In this document: in pieces, positions 54,940 to 63,486 of the stretch | Position numbering within the stretch: the stretch's first letter is position 1 | Layout: each line of letters starts with the position of its first letter | Assembly (NCBI GenBank): GCA_016868585.1 | Contig: VGGR01000002.1 | Location: 124,001 to 188,000, forward strand | DNA: 64,000 bases | Direction of reading: 5' to 3' | DNA from: Bacteroidota bacterium | GTDB taxonomy: Bacteria; Bacteroidota; Bacteroidia; Chitinophagales; Chitinophagaceae | Position numbers and translations under genes: made by a program | The notes under the pieces: generated by a model | What the model saw: the letters and a program-made list of their open reading frames with translations, nothing else | Databases searched by the model: none | Told to the model about the DNA's origin: nothing

Positions 54940-55815
54940 TTAACCCAAATAAGCCTTAAGTGCGCTGCTATACCGAGCTTTTTGCAAACGTTTAATTGCT
55001 CTTTCCTTGATTTGGCGAATGCGCTCCTTTGTTAAATCGTATTTCTGGCCGATTTGCTCAACGGTTACTCCATTTTCTCCATCTAATCCAAAATAGGCGT
55101 TGACGATCTCGGCTTCACGTGGAGAAAGTGATTTTAATACGCGACGAATTTCATTTCGAAGAGAATCCTTCATGACCTCGTCGTCGGTATCATCGCTACC
55201 CTCTAACAAGTCACCCATTGCCACATCCTCAGCCTCATGAACAGGTGCATCGAGTGAAGTATGTCTGGTATTGCTTTGAAAAATGTTGTTAATTTCAGTT
55301 TCACTCATCTCCAGCAGCTCAGCCAATTCCTCGGTAGAAGGCTCTCTTTCATGCTCTTGCTCAAATGCCATATAGGCTTTATTGGCCTTATTGTAAGTGC
55401 CAATTTTGTTTTGAGGCAATCTTACCAAACGGCCTTGTTCAGCCAATGCCTGTAATATCGACTGACGGATCCACCACACCGCGTAAGAGATGAACTTAAA
55501 TCCTTTGGTTTCGTCAAACCGCTGCGCCGCTTTTATCAATCCTAGATTTCCTTCATTGATAAGGTCGCTTAAGGAAAGTCCCTGGTGCTGATATTGCTTT
55601 GCCACTGAAACCACAAAACGTAGGTTTGCTTGCACTAACTTATCCAAAGCCCGCTGGGAGTCAATAGGATTTCTATTGAACATCTTGATTCGTTGCGCAA
55701 GGGTCGTCTCCTCTTCAGGAGCGATCATAGAAATTTTTGAAATTTCCTGCAAATACTTTTCTACTGCTTGTGAATCTCTGTTTGTAATTTGGGTAGCAAT
55801 CTTTAGCTGCCGCAT
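54940..55815 (-). CDS. rpoD: Primary sigma factor of the RNA polymerase (RpoD/SigA family, Bacteroidota type)
   Basis: The 291-residue protein lacks region 1.1 and starts almost directly at region 1.2 (DSQAVEKYLQEISKI). Region 2 contains LVQANLRFVVSVAKQYQ, GLSLSDLINEGNLGLIKAA and YAVWWIRQSILQALAEQ. Region 3 follows. Region 4 has SPREAEIVNAYFGLDG, then the helix-turn-helix LTKERIRQIKERAIKRL. Short primary sigmas of this type recognise the TTG/TAnnTTTG promoters seen throughout the window. A promoter box of the same kind lies about 60 bp upstream, suggesting self-transcription. Confidence 0.95.
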   Translation of the reverse strand: MRQLKIATQITNRDSQAVEKYLQEISKISMIAPEEETTLAQRIKMFNRNPIDSQRALDKLVQANLRFVVSVAKQYQHQGLSLSDLINEGNLGLIKAAQRFDETKGFKFISYAVWWIRQSILQALAEQGRLVRLPQNKIGTYNKANKAYMAFEQEHEREPSTEELAELLEMSETEINNIFQSNTRHTSLDAPVHEAEDVAMGDLLEGSDDTDDEVMKDSLRNEIRRVLKSLSPREAEIVNAYFGLDGENGVTVEQIGQKYDLTKERIRQIKERAIKRLQKARYSSALKAYLG

Positions 55816-55874
55816 GTACTTGAAAATTTAAGGGTGGCGGGCGTATAAGACGAAAAATCCCATTCGAACGTGTG

Positions 55875-55882
55875 CAAAGCTA
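55875..55882 (-). promoter_or_regulatory. Promoter -7 box for the primary sigma factor gene
   Basis: The minus strand reads TAGCTTTG, 59 bp before the ATG at 55815, giving a leader of about 55 nt. Confidence 0.5.
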
Positions 55883-55913
55883 CATAAATAAACGGTGCTT
55901 TTCTTTGCGAAAC

Positions 55914-57074
55914 TCAGGATTCTGCAGAAGTTTTATGTCTGCTTTTGAGGTAAAACGCAAGCACTATGCCAGTTAGAAAAATAATAGTTGAAATGATTTC
56001 AGCTTGAGTGGGGTGAAAGCCAAATAGATCAAGTTGATTATTTACCCGAATTTTTTCTATAAGAAAACGCTCTATTCCATTGAATATCAAATATAACGAA
56101 AATAATGACCCGCTAACCTTAAGATGATTTTTAGAATAAAATAGTACAAGGGAAAGTATTATCGAGGCAACTGATTCGTACAAAGCTGTTGGATATACCC
56201 CATTCGGGAGCACATTGCAGTAAGGGCCTACACAATCAGTTATTGGAACCCCAGCCTCTATTACATTATGAGGGTAAGTTTGGGACCAAGTCCAATCTGG
56301 AAGAAAAAAGGGTTTTGAAGCTAGCTCACTAACAATTCCCCAATCACCATCGCCAGAAAGCTGACAGCCCATTCTGCCAATTCCATAAGCTAACATTAGA
56401 CCCGGGGCAATAGCATCACTTAAATCTAAAAATCCAATTTTATGACGTTTGGCATAAATAGCAATAGCGATCGTGGCACAAATGAGCCCGCCATACATTG
56501 TTAACCCTGCCGGGGAAAACAGGTAGTCACCAGGCCGCTTTAAAAAGTCAGACCAATTTTCGAAAATATCAAACAATTTGGCCCCCGCTAAACCAAACAC
56601 GAGCGCAAGTAAAGTAATATCCCCCACTCGATCCTCTGGCCAAACTCTGATTATTCTTTTCTCCGGCTTTTCTAATTTTTGCTTATTTTTTTCTCTCCAT
56701 TTGGTAACGGCAAAAAATGAACCAACTAAAACTCCCATTGGCAAGTTTCCTTCTCCAGAAAATATAAAACTGGGTGGATCAACTGCTTCATCATTGGCTA
56801 AAAAAAATAAACCAAGCAGCTTGAACCCCAGCAGGAAGCCTAACGAAAAATTGAAAAGAATGTCTTGCAGACTTGCAGGCTTGCCAACCAGGATGGTTGT
56901 TTCTTCTGGAACAAAAAGAGCTTGCTTGCTTTTTCTCCTCAGCTCGTAAGTAAGCGAAGTAGCAGCCGCGACAAATGCAATGGCTACGAAAAAACCAAAC
57001 GTATTTAAAAAACGTAGAAAGGGTAACTCAACCCCCACCAGATCCCGGAAGGCATAATAGAGGTTTGGATACAT
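55914..57074 (-). CDS. lgt: Prolipoprotein diacylglyceryl transferase
   Basis: The 386-residue inner-membrane enzyme adds diacylglycerol to the lipobox cysteine of prolipoproteins. It has about seven membrane segments. The conserved signature reads GRMGCQLSGDGDWG near 235 and YGIGRMGC just before it. The loop that in E. coli is HGGL here reads YGGLICATIAIAIYAKRH. Both changes agree with my recollection of Bacteroidota Lgt proteins, which are longer than the E. coli form (291). It is cotranscribed with the bacilliredoxin gene, 5 bp upstream. Confidence 0.92.
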   Translation of the reverse strand: MYPNLYYAFRDLVGVELPFLRFLNTFGFFVAIAFVAAATSLTYELRRKSKQALFVPEETTILVGKPASLQDILFNFSLGFLLGFKLLGLFFLANDEAVDPPSFIFSGEGNLPMGVLVGSFFAVTKWREKNKQKLEKPEKRIIRVWPEDRVGDITLLALVFGLAGAKLFDIFENWSDFLKRPGDYLFSPAGLTMYGGLICATIAIAIYAKRHKIGFLDLSDAIAPGLMLAYGIGRMGCQLSGDGDWGIVSELASKPFFLPDWTWSQTYPHNVIEAGVPITDCVGPYCNVLPNGVYPTALYESVASIILSLVLFYSKNHLKVSGSLFSLYLIFNGIERFLIEKIRVNNQLDLFGFHPTQAEIISTIIFLTGIVLAFYLKSRHKTSAES

Positions 57075-57079
57075 GACTT

Positions 57080-57496
57080 TTAATTACAGTGTTGCTGAAA
57101 AGCAGCTTTTAAGTTCTCCGCGATCGCTTGAGCGGATAGCCCTTCAATAGTATGTCGTTCAATGTAATGTACCAACTGCCCTTTTTTAAAAAGGGCAATG
57201 GCCGGTGACGAAGGAGGGTAAGGAAGCAGGTGCTCACGAATAGCTTTTACGGCTTCAATATCAAAACCTGCAAAACTGGTAGTAAGAAAATCAGGTTTTG
57301 CTTCACTTGCTTCCACAGCCAACAAAACACCAGGACGTGCGGATCCTGCAGAACAACCACAAACAGAATTGATCACTACAAGAGTGGTGCCCTCCTTGCT
57401 TAACTGATCATGAACTGCGCTTGCGGAAAGTAATTCAGCAAAGCCGTTCTCCGTCAATTCTTCTTTCATTGGGATCACTATTTCAGCAGGGTACAT
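57080..57496 (-). CDS. BrxA/BrxB-family bacilliredoxin
   Basis: The 138-residue protein has the family's CGC active-site motif (NSVCGCSAGSARPG near residue 47), a conserved SFAGFDIEAVKAIREHLLPYPPSSPAIALFKKG core (in parts) and a C-terminal helix. Bacilliredoxins remove bacillithiol from oxidised proteins in Firmicutes; in Bacteroidota they probably act on other low-molecular-weight thiols. Lgt follows 5 bp downstream. Confidence 0.9.
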   Translation of the reverse strand: MYPAEIVIPMKEELTENGFAELLSASAVHDQLSKEGTTLVVINSVCGCSAGSARPGVLLAVEASEAKPDFLTTSFAGFDIEAVKAIREHLLPYPPSSPAIALFKKGQLVHYIERHTIEGLSAQAIAENLKAAFQQHCN

Positions 57497-57516
57497 ATTT
57501 TACTGTTTTAGAAGCG

Positions 57517-57524
57517 CAAAGATA
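57517..57524 (-). promoter_or_regulatory. Promoter -7 box for the bacilliredoxin-lgt unit
   Basis: The minus strand reads TATCTTTG, 20 bp before the ATG at 57496. A TTG lies 24 bp upstream of it, longer than the standard spacer. Confidence 0.5.
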
Positions 57525-57686
57525 ATAAATAGACAAGACATATATTGTCAATTGCCCAGACATACTTTAAGAGAACTTTCACAAATTACAAGTAGTTTTT
57601 AGAAAACTTTTTTAAACCAAAAGCACCTCTTCTTTGTCTATTGAATAAAGACTTTCTTCCTTATAAGCAGTTGGTTTTGGTTTACC

Positions 57687-57708
57687 ACCCCTCGTTTCCA
57701 CGAGGGGT
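57687..57708. terminator. Strong hairpin at the end of the cytochrome c gene
   Basis: ACCCCTCGT at 57687-57695 pairs perfectly with ACGAGGGGT at 57700-57708 around a TTCC tetraloop. It overlaps the cytochrome c stop codon. No T run follows on the minus strand; the T-rich side is on the plus strand. It may stabilise the 3' end rather than terminate. Confidence 0.5.
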
Positions 57709-58121
57709 TAGTTTTTGTTAGCCAGCTGCTTTCTTATCTTAGAAACCTCCTGTGTAGAAACCGAAGTTGATTGATTGCCAAAGCTTTTTCGGATATAGGT
57801 TAAAACAGCTGCAATCTGCCGATCCGTTAAATACCCGAATGAAGCCATTGGGTTATAATACACTTCATCATTGATAACAATAGGCTCATTGAGGCCATTC
57901 AGTAAGATTGTAATTAATCTTTTTTTGTCTCCAGTAACATAGTTAGTAGAAACCAGGGGAGGCGTCATTTGCGGCACACCCCCTCCATCTGCTTGATGAC
58001 AGGACATACAATATTGATGGTATAGTTTTGCCCCCTCTATTGAGTTTGGGGTAGTGTTTCCCTGGCAGTAAGGTGAAAATGAAAAACACAACAAGAGTAG
58101 TGTTACCGGAATTTCACGCAT
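57708..58121 (-). CDS. Exported c-type cytochrome
   Basis: The 137-residue protein has a signal peptide (residues about 1-20, YCQG) and one class I cytochrome c domain with the heme-binding motif YHQYCMSCHQADGGGVP near 38 and a distal-ligand region at YYNPMASFGYLTD with Met near 91. It ends in a charged helix. It is 8 bp downstream of the sorbosone dehydrogenase-like gene, so it is the likely electron acceptor of that enzyme. Confidence 0.9.
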   Translation of the reverse strand: MREIPVTLLLLCFSFSPYCQGNTTPNSIEGAKLYHQYCMSCHQADGGGVPQMTPPLVSTNYVTGDKKRLITILLNGLNEPIVINDEVYYNPMASFGYLTDRQIAAVLTYIRKSFGNQSTSVSTQEVSKIRKQLANKN

Positions 58122-58129
58122 TCAAGTGC

Positions 58130-59371
58130 TCATTTTAAGGGGTAACTTATTTTCCAAACCCATCCACGGACATCATCACTGACGAGCAAAGAGCCATCCG
58201 GAGCTTGCGTCAAACCACAGGGCCTGTGCTGCGCTTCTCTTGGACTCATGATCTTCTCCTTGCCTGAAAAACCATCTGCAAATATTTCCCATTCTCCTGT
58301 CGGAATTCCATTTTTCATTGGCATAAAAACAACACAGAACCCCTCTTGAAATTCTGGACTTCGATTCCAACTCCCATGAAAGGCTATGAAAGCACCATTT
58401 AGATAACGTTTGGGAAACTGTACCCCCGTATAAAATAAAAGTGCATTTGGTGCCAGATGTCCTGGGAAACCCATCAGCGGTTCAATCGCTTGTGGCGCAC
58501 CTTCTTTGATACCATCGCCTCCGAACTCTGGAGACAAAATCTTCTTTTTCTTGAATTGATCCCAGTACACATATGGCCAACCGGCATCTTGTCCTTTTTT
58601 TAATCGGTAGAAAGTTTCTGCTGGTAGTTCGGCACCAGCTTTGGCATCGTATAGTTGTGGAAAATGCTGAAAAAGTAGATCACGCCCATGTACAGTAACA
58701 TACAAATCATTGACCTCATTATTCCAATCCAAGCCTACTACATTTCTGAGTCCTGTCGCGTAACGAATACCATGCGCATATGTTTGGTTCAGCTCTGATG
58801 CCGAAAATTGCCAAATACCACCTGCCGAATCTAAAATTGGACAGGGCATTCTTCCGGGAGAACCAGCCTTTCGATCTTCAACCTGACAAATGTTTGATGG
58901 AGCCCCAATATTTACATAAATATTACCCGTATTGTCCAACGTTATAGATTTTGAGGCATGTTGTCCCTTATCTATTAAACCGTATACTATTCTATCCGGG
59001 TTTTTAGGATGAATAGGCTGAAAATTGGCATCTAATGCATACCGAAAAATTGCATTATTAGAAGAAGCATAAAGAAATCGATTCTTCACCGCAATCCCAG
59101 TTCCGATGAAATTTCCAAATAATAGACTGTCCTCATAAATTCCATCCTGATTAAGGTCTCGCAAGCTGACGATGCCAAAACCATTGCGTAATCGTTCCAA
59201 TTTTAGGAAAAGCGTTCCATTTGGAGCTATTGCAATATGCCTTACCCTACCTTGGTTTTGGGCAACTACCTGCGCAGAAAATCCACTTGGAAGTTGAAGT
59301 GCAACGGAATTTTGTGCCGTTGCGCAAAGGCTAATCTTAACCGATAAAAGGAATAGTAGAAAGAATTTCAT
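58130..59371 (-). CDS. Exported PQQ-type glucose/sorbosone dehydrogenase-like protein
   Basis: The 413-residue protein has a signal peptide (residues about 1-20, ATAQ) followed by a six-bladed beta-propeller of the soluble aldose/sorbosone dehydrogenase family: LPSGFSAQVVA, VRHIAIAPNGTLFL, YATGLRNVVGLDWN, GQDAGWPYVYWDQ, APNALLFYTG, FHGSWNR and PCGLTQAPDGSLLVSDD. Such enzymes oxidise sugars or aldehydes using PQQ in the periplasm. Substrate is not known. It lies 7 bp downstream of the arginine decarboxylase gene and 8 bp upstream of the cytochrome c gene. Confidence 0.85.
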   Translation of the reverse strand: MKFFLLFLLSVKISLCATAQNSVALQLPSGFSAQVVAQNQGRVRHIAIAPNGTLFLKLERLRNGFGIVSLRDLNQDGIYEDSLLFGNFIGTGIAVKNRFLYASSNNAIFRYALDANFQPIHPKNPDRIVYGLIDKGQHASKSITLDNTGNIYVNIGAPSNICQVEDRKAGSPGRMPCPILDSAGGIWQFSASELNQTYAHGIRYATGLRNVVGLDWNNEVNDLYVTVHGRDLLFQHFPQLYDAKAGAELPAETFYRLKKGQDAGWPYVYWDQFKKKKILSPEFGGDGIKEGAPQAIEPLMGFPGHLAPNALLFYTGVQFPKRYLNGAFIAFHGSWNRSPEFQEGFCVVFMPMKNGIPTGEWEIFADGFSGKEKIMSPREAQHRPCGLTQAPDGSLLVSDDVRGWVWKISYPLK

Positions 59372-59378
59372 TTGCTAC

Positions 59379-60776
59379 TTAATATCCTAAAATTTTCAAC
59401 ATGCTCTGTGCCGTTTGTTGCTTCGCATACACCCAATCAGTGAGCTTACCATTTTTATCATGCTCCACAATGACATGCTTTGGAGATGGGATCAAGCAAT
59501 GTTTAATGCCCCCATAGCCACTGATTTGATCCTGATAAGCCCCGGTATGAAAAAAGCCCACATAGAGTGGTCCATTGGTCCCATTTGTTTTAGGAAGAAA
59601 AACCTCATTAATGTGTTCCTCTGAGTCATAATAGTCATGGCTGTCGCAGGTAATACCACCCAACACTACTCGTTGATAATCTTGGTCCCATTTATTTACA
59701 GGAAGCAGTAAGAATTTTTCACCAATACCCCAAGTATCCGGGAGTGTGGTAATAAATGAAGAGTCAATCATGTACCAAGTCTCACGATCGTTTTGCACTT
59801 TCTCAGCAGTTACACTAAAAATATGAGCCATACTCTCTCCAACGGTAAAACTTCCAAATTCAGTAAAAATGTTTGGCATGTGGACTTTAGCTTTCTTACA
59901 AGCCACCTTGATGTTGCGCACAATTTCATTGATCATGAATTGATAATCATACTCAAATCCCAGCGAATGTTTGATGGGAAATCCCCCCCCTATATTAATA
60001 GAATCTAGCTCAGGGCAGATCTTCTTGAGTTGGCAATAGAGATTAACCACTTTGTTCAGTTCACTCCAATAGTAGATATCGTCCTTAATACCCTTGTTCA
60101 AAAAAATATGCAACATCTTCAATTGGAATTTACTTTCATACCCTTCGATGCGATCCACATAAAACTCTAACACATCCTTAGCGCGAATGCCTAATCGAGA
60201 AGTGTAAAAAGGAAAACTGGGCTCTTCTTCTGCTGCAATTCTAATCCCTAACTTGAATGGAACTTTTACTGAATGCGCATAATCCTTTAGTTCCTCTTTA
60301 TTATCCAATATCGGAATCACATTGGTAAATCCATTATTGAGGAGCTGTGCAATTCTTCGGGTATACCCTTTTTGCTTAAACCCATTACAAATAACAAAGA
60401 TTTCCTTATTGATTTTTTTCTTTGCATACAGCTTTTTAATGACCTCAATATCATAGGCATAAGAAGTCTCCAAGTGTATTTCATGCTTTAGCGCTTCCTC
60501 CACCACAAAACTGAAATGGGAGCTTTTGGTGCAATAGCAATAGTGGTATTTCCCCTCGTATTTATGCTTTTTAAAAGCGGCCGCGAACATGGTTTTAGCT
60601 TTGCGAATCTGAGAGCCAATTTTCGGTAAATATGTCAACTTAAGAGGTGTTCCGTGTTTTGCAATAAGGGCTCGCAGGTCTAAACCATTGAAGTGTAGAT
60701 TGCCATCCTCAACCTCAATCCCCTCCTGCGGGAAATTAAAAGTCTGTTTTACAAGATCTAAATAAGAGTTGGTCAT
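59379..60776 (-). CDS. Arginine decarboxylase, Bacteroidota type (fold III)
   Basis: The 465-residue PLP enzyme converts arginine to agmatine for polyamine synthesis. The expected PLP lysine lies in YHYCYCTKSSHF near 80. Other markers are SINIGGGFPIKHSLGFEYDY near 275 and ITCDSHDYYDSEEHINEV near 385. The overall pattern matches the short biosynthetic decarboxylases of Bacteroidota rather than E. coli SpeA (658 residues). It heads a run with the sorbosone dehydrogenase-like and cytochrome c genes, though there is no obvious metabolic link. Confidence 0.88.
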   Translation of the reverse strand: MTNSYLDLVKQTFNFPQEGIEVEDGNLHFNGLDLRALIAKHGTPLKLTYLPKIGSQIRKAKTMFAAAFKKHKYEGKYHYCYCTKSSHFSFVVEEALKHEIHLETSYAYDIEVIKKLYAKKKINKEIFVICNGFKQKGYTRRIAQLLNNGFTNVIPILDNKEELKDYAHSVKVPFKLGIRIAAEEEPSFPFYTSRLGIRAKDVLEFYVDRIEGYESKFQLKMLHIFLNKGIKDDIYYWSELNKVVNLYCQLKKICPELDSINIGGGFPIKHSLGFEYDYQFMINEIVRNIKVACKKAKVHMPNIFTEFGSFTVGESMAHIFSVTAEKVQNDRETWYMIDSSFITTLPDTWGIGEKFLLLPVNKWDQDYQRVVLGGITCDSHDYYDSEEHINEVFLPKTNGTNGPLYVGFFHTGAYQDQISGYGGIKHCLIPSPKHVIVEHDKNGKLTDWVYAKQQTAQSMLKILGY

Positions 60777-60852
60777 TGCTTTTTTCAGATTGGGGGGTTA
60801 AAAAGTAAACGGCACAAAACTATTCTTTTTAGAAGTATAGGAGCCAAATAGA

Positions 60853-60890
60853 TAAAAAAAAGACCCGTCAATATGGACAGGCCTTTCATT
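60853..60890 (-). terminator. Terminator of dnaK
   Basis: On the minus strand AAAGGCCTGTC can pair with GACGGGTCTTT with two mismatches, followed by eight T residues. It lies just after the dnaK stop at 60905. Confidence 0.7.
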
Positions 60891-60904
60891 GCATACGGAT
60901 ACGT

Positions 60905-62794
60905 TTATTTCACTTCCTCGAAAGGTACATCAGTTACATCTTCTTTTGGCTGAGAATTGGCGTCGGGTTGTGGGCCAGGCTGGGGATTTCCCTGCGTAGC
61001 TTTATATAAATCCTCACTGGCAGCTGTCCAAGCAGTGTTGAGGGCAGCAAAATGAGCATCTACACCAGCCAGATCCTGCGCCTTATGTGCTTCCTTTAAT
61101 TTTTCAGCCGCCTGCTCAATGACTGATTTTTTATCTGCAGGGATCTTGTCTCCATATTCTTTCAGCTGTTTTTCGGTTTGAAAGAGTAAAGAATCCGCTT
61201 GATTAAGTTTATCAACTTTATCACGTTCAGCTTTGTCTGTAGCCTCATTAGCCTTAGCCTCAGCCTTCATTCGCTCCACTTCCTCTTTGCTCAGACCAGA
61301 TCCAGCCTCAATATGAATCTTTTGTTCCTTCCCTGTCCCTTTATCTTTAGCGGTTACGTGTAAAATTCCGTTCGCATCAATATCAAAAATTACTTCTATT
61401 TGAGGTACACCACGTGGTGCTGGTGGTATTCCTTCCAGGTTAAATACTCCCAGGCTTTTGTTGTCTTTAGCCATACTACGTTCACCTTGCAGTACATGGA
61501 TTTGAACACCAGGTTGATTATCACTGGCGGTGGAAAAAACTTCAGACTTTTTAGTGGGAATAGTGGTGTTAGCCGGAATCAAGGTTGTCATTACAGCGCC
61601 CATAGTTTCGATGCCTAAGGAAAGTGGCGTAACATCCAGCAACAACACATCTTTTACTTCTCCGGTAAGTACCGCCCCCTGTATGGCAGCCCCAACCGCA
61701 ACCACTTCATCTGGGTTTACACCCCGATTAGGTTTTTTCCCAAAGAATTTCTCAACAATTTCCTGGACTTTAGGAATACGAGTGGATCCTCCCACAAGAA
61801 TCACTTCATCAATTTGAGAAGTAGAGAGTCCCGCATCTTTTAATGCAACTTCACAAGGTTTTAGACAACGTGCAAAAAGAGTATCCGCTAATTGCTCAAA
61901 ACGAGCACGGCTTAACTTTTTCACCAAGTGCTTGGGAACACCGTCCACTGCCGTGATATATGGTAGGTTTATTTCAGTTTCTGCAGAAGAACTTAACTCA
62001 ACCTTGGCCTTTTCGGCCGCTTCCTTCAAGCGTTGCAATGCCATAGGGTCTTTACGCAGGTCAATAGATTCTTCCTTCTTGAATTCATTCGCTAACCAAT
62101 CCATGATGACTTTGTCGAAATCGTCTCCACCTAAGTGAGTATCTCCATTGGTTGATTTTACTTCAAAAACTCCATCTCCAAGTTCAAGTACAGATATGTC
62201 AAAGGTTCCACCTCCTAAGTCAAACACAGCAATTCGCTTATCTGATTGTGCTTTATCTAATCCGTATGCAAGCGCTGCTGCAGTTGGTTCGTTGACAATC
62301 CTGCGAACATTCAACCCGGCGATTTCACCCGCTTCCTTGGTAGCCTGACGCTGTGCGTCATTAAAATAAGCGGGAACCGTAATTACAGCTTCTGTGACCT
62401 CATGACCCAAGTAGTCTTCAGCGGTTTTTTTCATTTTCTGAAGAATCATGGCACTAATCTCCTGTGGAGTATATAAGCGACCGTCTATATCAATACGAAC
62501 TGTATTATTATCCCCTTTTGCTACTTTATAGCTCCAATGGGTGATTTCTTCTCCTACTTCATCAAAACGACGTCCCATGAAACGCTTCACGGACGCAATG
62601 GTATTTTTAGGATTGGTAATGGCTTGCCGTTTGGCGGGATCACCTACTTTTCGTTCTCCATTTTTTAAAAAAGCAACAATTGAAGGTGTGGTTCTGCGCC
62701 CTTCGTCATTTGCGATAACAACCGGCTCGTTACCTTCCATTACAGAAACGCAACTGTTGGTGGTGCCTAGATCTATTCCAATTATTTTTCCCAT
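60905..62794 (-). CDS. dnaK: Molecular chaperone DnaK (Hsp70)
   Basis: The 629-residue chaperone has the ATPase start [41 protein letters not shown] near 140 (in parts), the [13 protein letters not shown] phosphate motif near 195 and [12 protein letters not shown] near 335. The substrate-binding domain follows from about 385 ([16 protein letters not shown]), and the helical lid ends in a Pro/Gln-rich tail with the terminal DVPFEEVK. Length is normal. No grpE or dnaJ is adjacent. No clear TAnnTTTG box was seen upstream, in a 114-bp gap. Confidence 0.98.
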   Translation of the reverse strand: MGKIIGIDLGTTNSCVSVMEGNEPVVIANDEGRRTTPSIVAFLKNGERKVGDPAKRQAITNPKNTIASVKRFMGRRFDEVGEEITHWSYKVAKGDNNTVRIDIDGRLYTPQEISAMILQKMKKTAEDYLGHEVTEAVITVPAYFNDAQRQATKEAGEIAGLNVRRIVNEPTAAALAYGLDKAQSDKRIAVFDLGGGTFDISVLELGDGVFEVKSTNGDTHLGGDDFDKVIMDWLANEFKKEESIDLRKDPMALQRLKEAAEKAKVELSSSAETEINLPYITAVDGVPKHLVKKLSRARFEQLADTLFARCLKPCEVALKDAGLSTSQIDEVILVGGSTRIPKVQEIVEKFFGKKPNRGVNPDEVVAVGAAIQGAVLTGEVKDVLLLDVTPLSLGIETMGAVMTTLIPANTTIPTKKSEVFSTASDNQPGVQIHVLQGERSMAKDNKSLGVFNLEGIPPAPRGVPQIEVIFDIDANGILHVTAKDKGTGKEQKIHIEAGSGLSKEEVERMKAEAKANEATDKAERDKVDKLNQADSLLFQTEKQLKEYGDKIPADKKSVIEQAAEKLKEAHKAQDLAGVDAHFAALNTAWTAASEDLYKATQGNPQPGPQPDANSQPKEDVTDVPFEEVK

Positions 62795-62908
62795 AATTCA
62801 AATTTTATACTAAGTACCACGCAACTCCTATGCCGAATCAAACTGAGGTGTAATTTTGTCAGTTTTTGTTCAGAAAAAGGCAATTTTGACGTAATTAAAA
62901 GTTGAAAA

Positions 62909-63418
62909 TCAACAATTTGTCTGATTTTCTTTGACTTTAAAAGAGAAATTTCGCTGGGCTACATAGCTAAAAGCAATCACGAGAATAACGGTGATGATCT
63001 GCGCAGTCAGGGCATGCCAGGACAATATTTCCACTAGTATTTTAAGTAAGAGGTAGTTTAAAAAAAGGTTAAACAGGCAAGTCATCAGGTACCGAAACAA
63101 CTGCATCCTTGCCTTTAAGCTAGAATTGTCAAAAACCACATATCGGGCAAAAAAGAAACCGACAGGGAAAGTAAATAAAAAAGAAACAAACAAGCTGGCA
63201 CTATGTGCTTTGAAAGCATAAAACCAAAGGTCAAATACTGTCTCCTTAAAAAGATATTGATAACAAAGGAAATAAACCAACAATCCTAAAAATGTATTTG
63301 CACCACCTGTTACTAAATACCTAAATGGTTGCAATGATAAAAATCGCTGAAATAAAGGATAAAATAAATCAACAATCCGGCAAACACCAATAGCAACTTT
63401 TTCCAACAAATGGTTCAT
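62909..63418 (-). CDS. GtrA-family membrane protein
   Basis: The 169-residue protein begins at ATG 63418 (MNHLLEKVAIG). After a short amphipathic segment comes the GtrA domain with four membrane helices: FRYLVTGGANTFLGLLVYFL, a second and third helix with FPVGFFFARYVVF, and a last helix before the conserved YVAQRNFSFK. GtrA proteins flip or help transfer lipid-linked sugars, and occur with glycosyltransferases for O-antigen modification. No glycosyltransferase is adjacent. An upstream ATG at 63454 is possible but adds 12 non-family residues. Confidence 0.88.
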   Translation of the reverse strand: MNHLLEKVAIGVCRIVDLFYPLFQRFLSLQPFRYLVTGGANTFLGLLVYFLCYQYLFKETVFDLWFYAFKAHSASLFVSFLFTFPVGFFFARYVVFDNSSLKARMQLFRYLMTCLFNLFLNYLLLKILVEILSWHALTAQIITVILVIAFSYVAQRNFSFKVKENQTNC

Positions 63419-63464
63419 AGTGCGCAAAATAATCGAAACCTCTAAAAAAGACAAATGGGACCTT

Positions 63465-63472
63465 TACCTTTG
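63465..63472 (+). promoter_or_regulatory. Promoter -7 box for argS
   Basis: TACCTTTG fits TAnnTTTG and lies 14 bp before the argS ATG at 63487. Confidence 0.55.
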
Positions 63473-63486
63473 CAAAGATTTAGGAT

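Noticed and set aside
57541-57680. A possible small RNA or gene between the bacilliredoxin and cytochrome c genes
   Set aside because: The stretch is AT-rich, with no open frame, conserved RNA motif or promoter pointing into it beyond the bacilliredoxin box.
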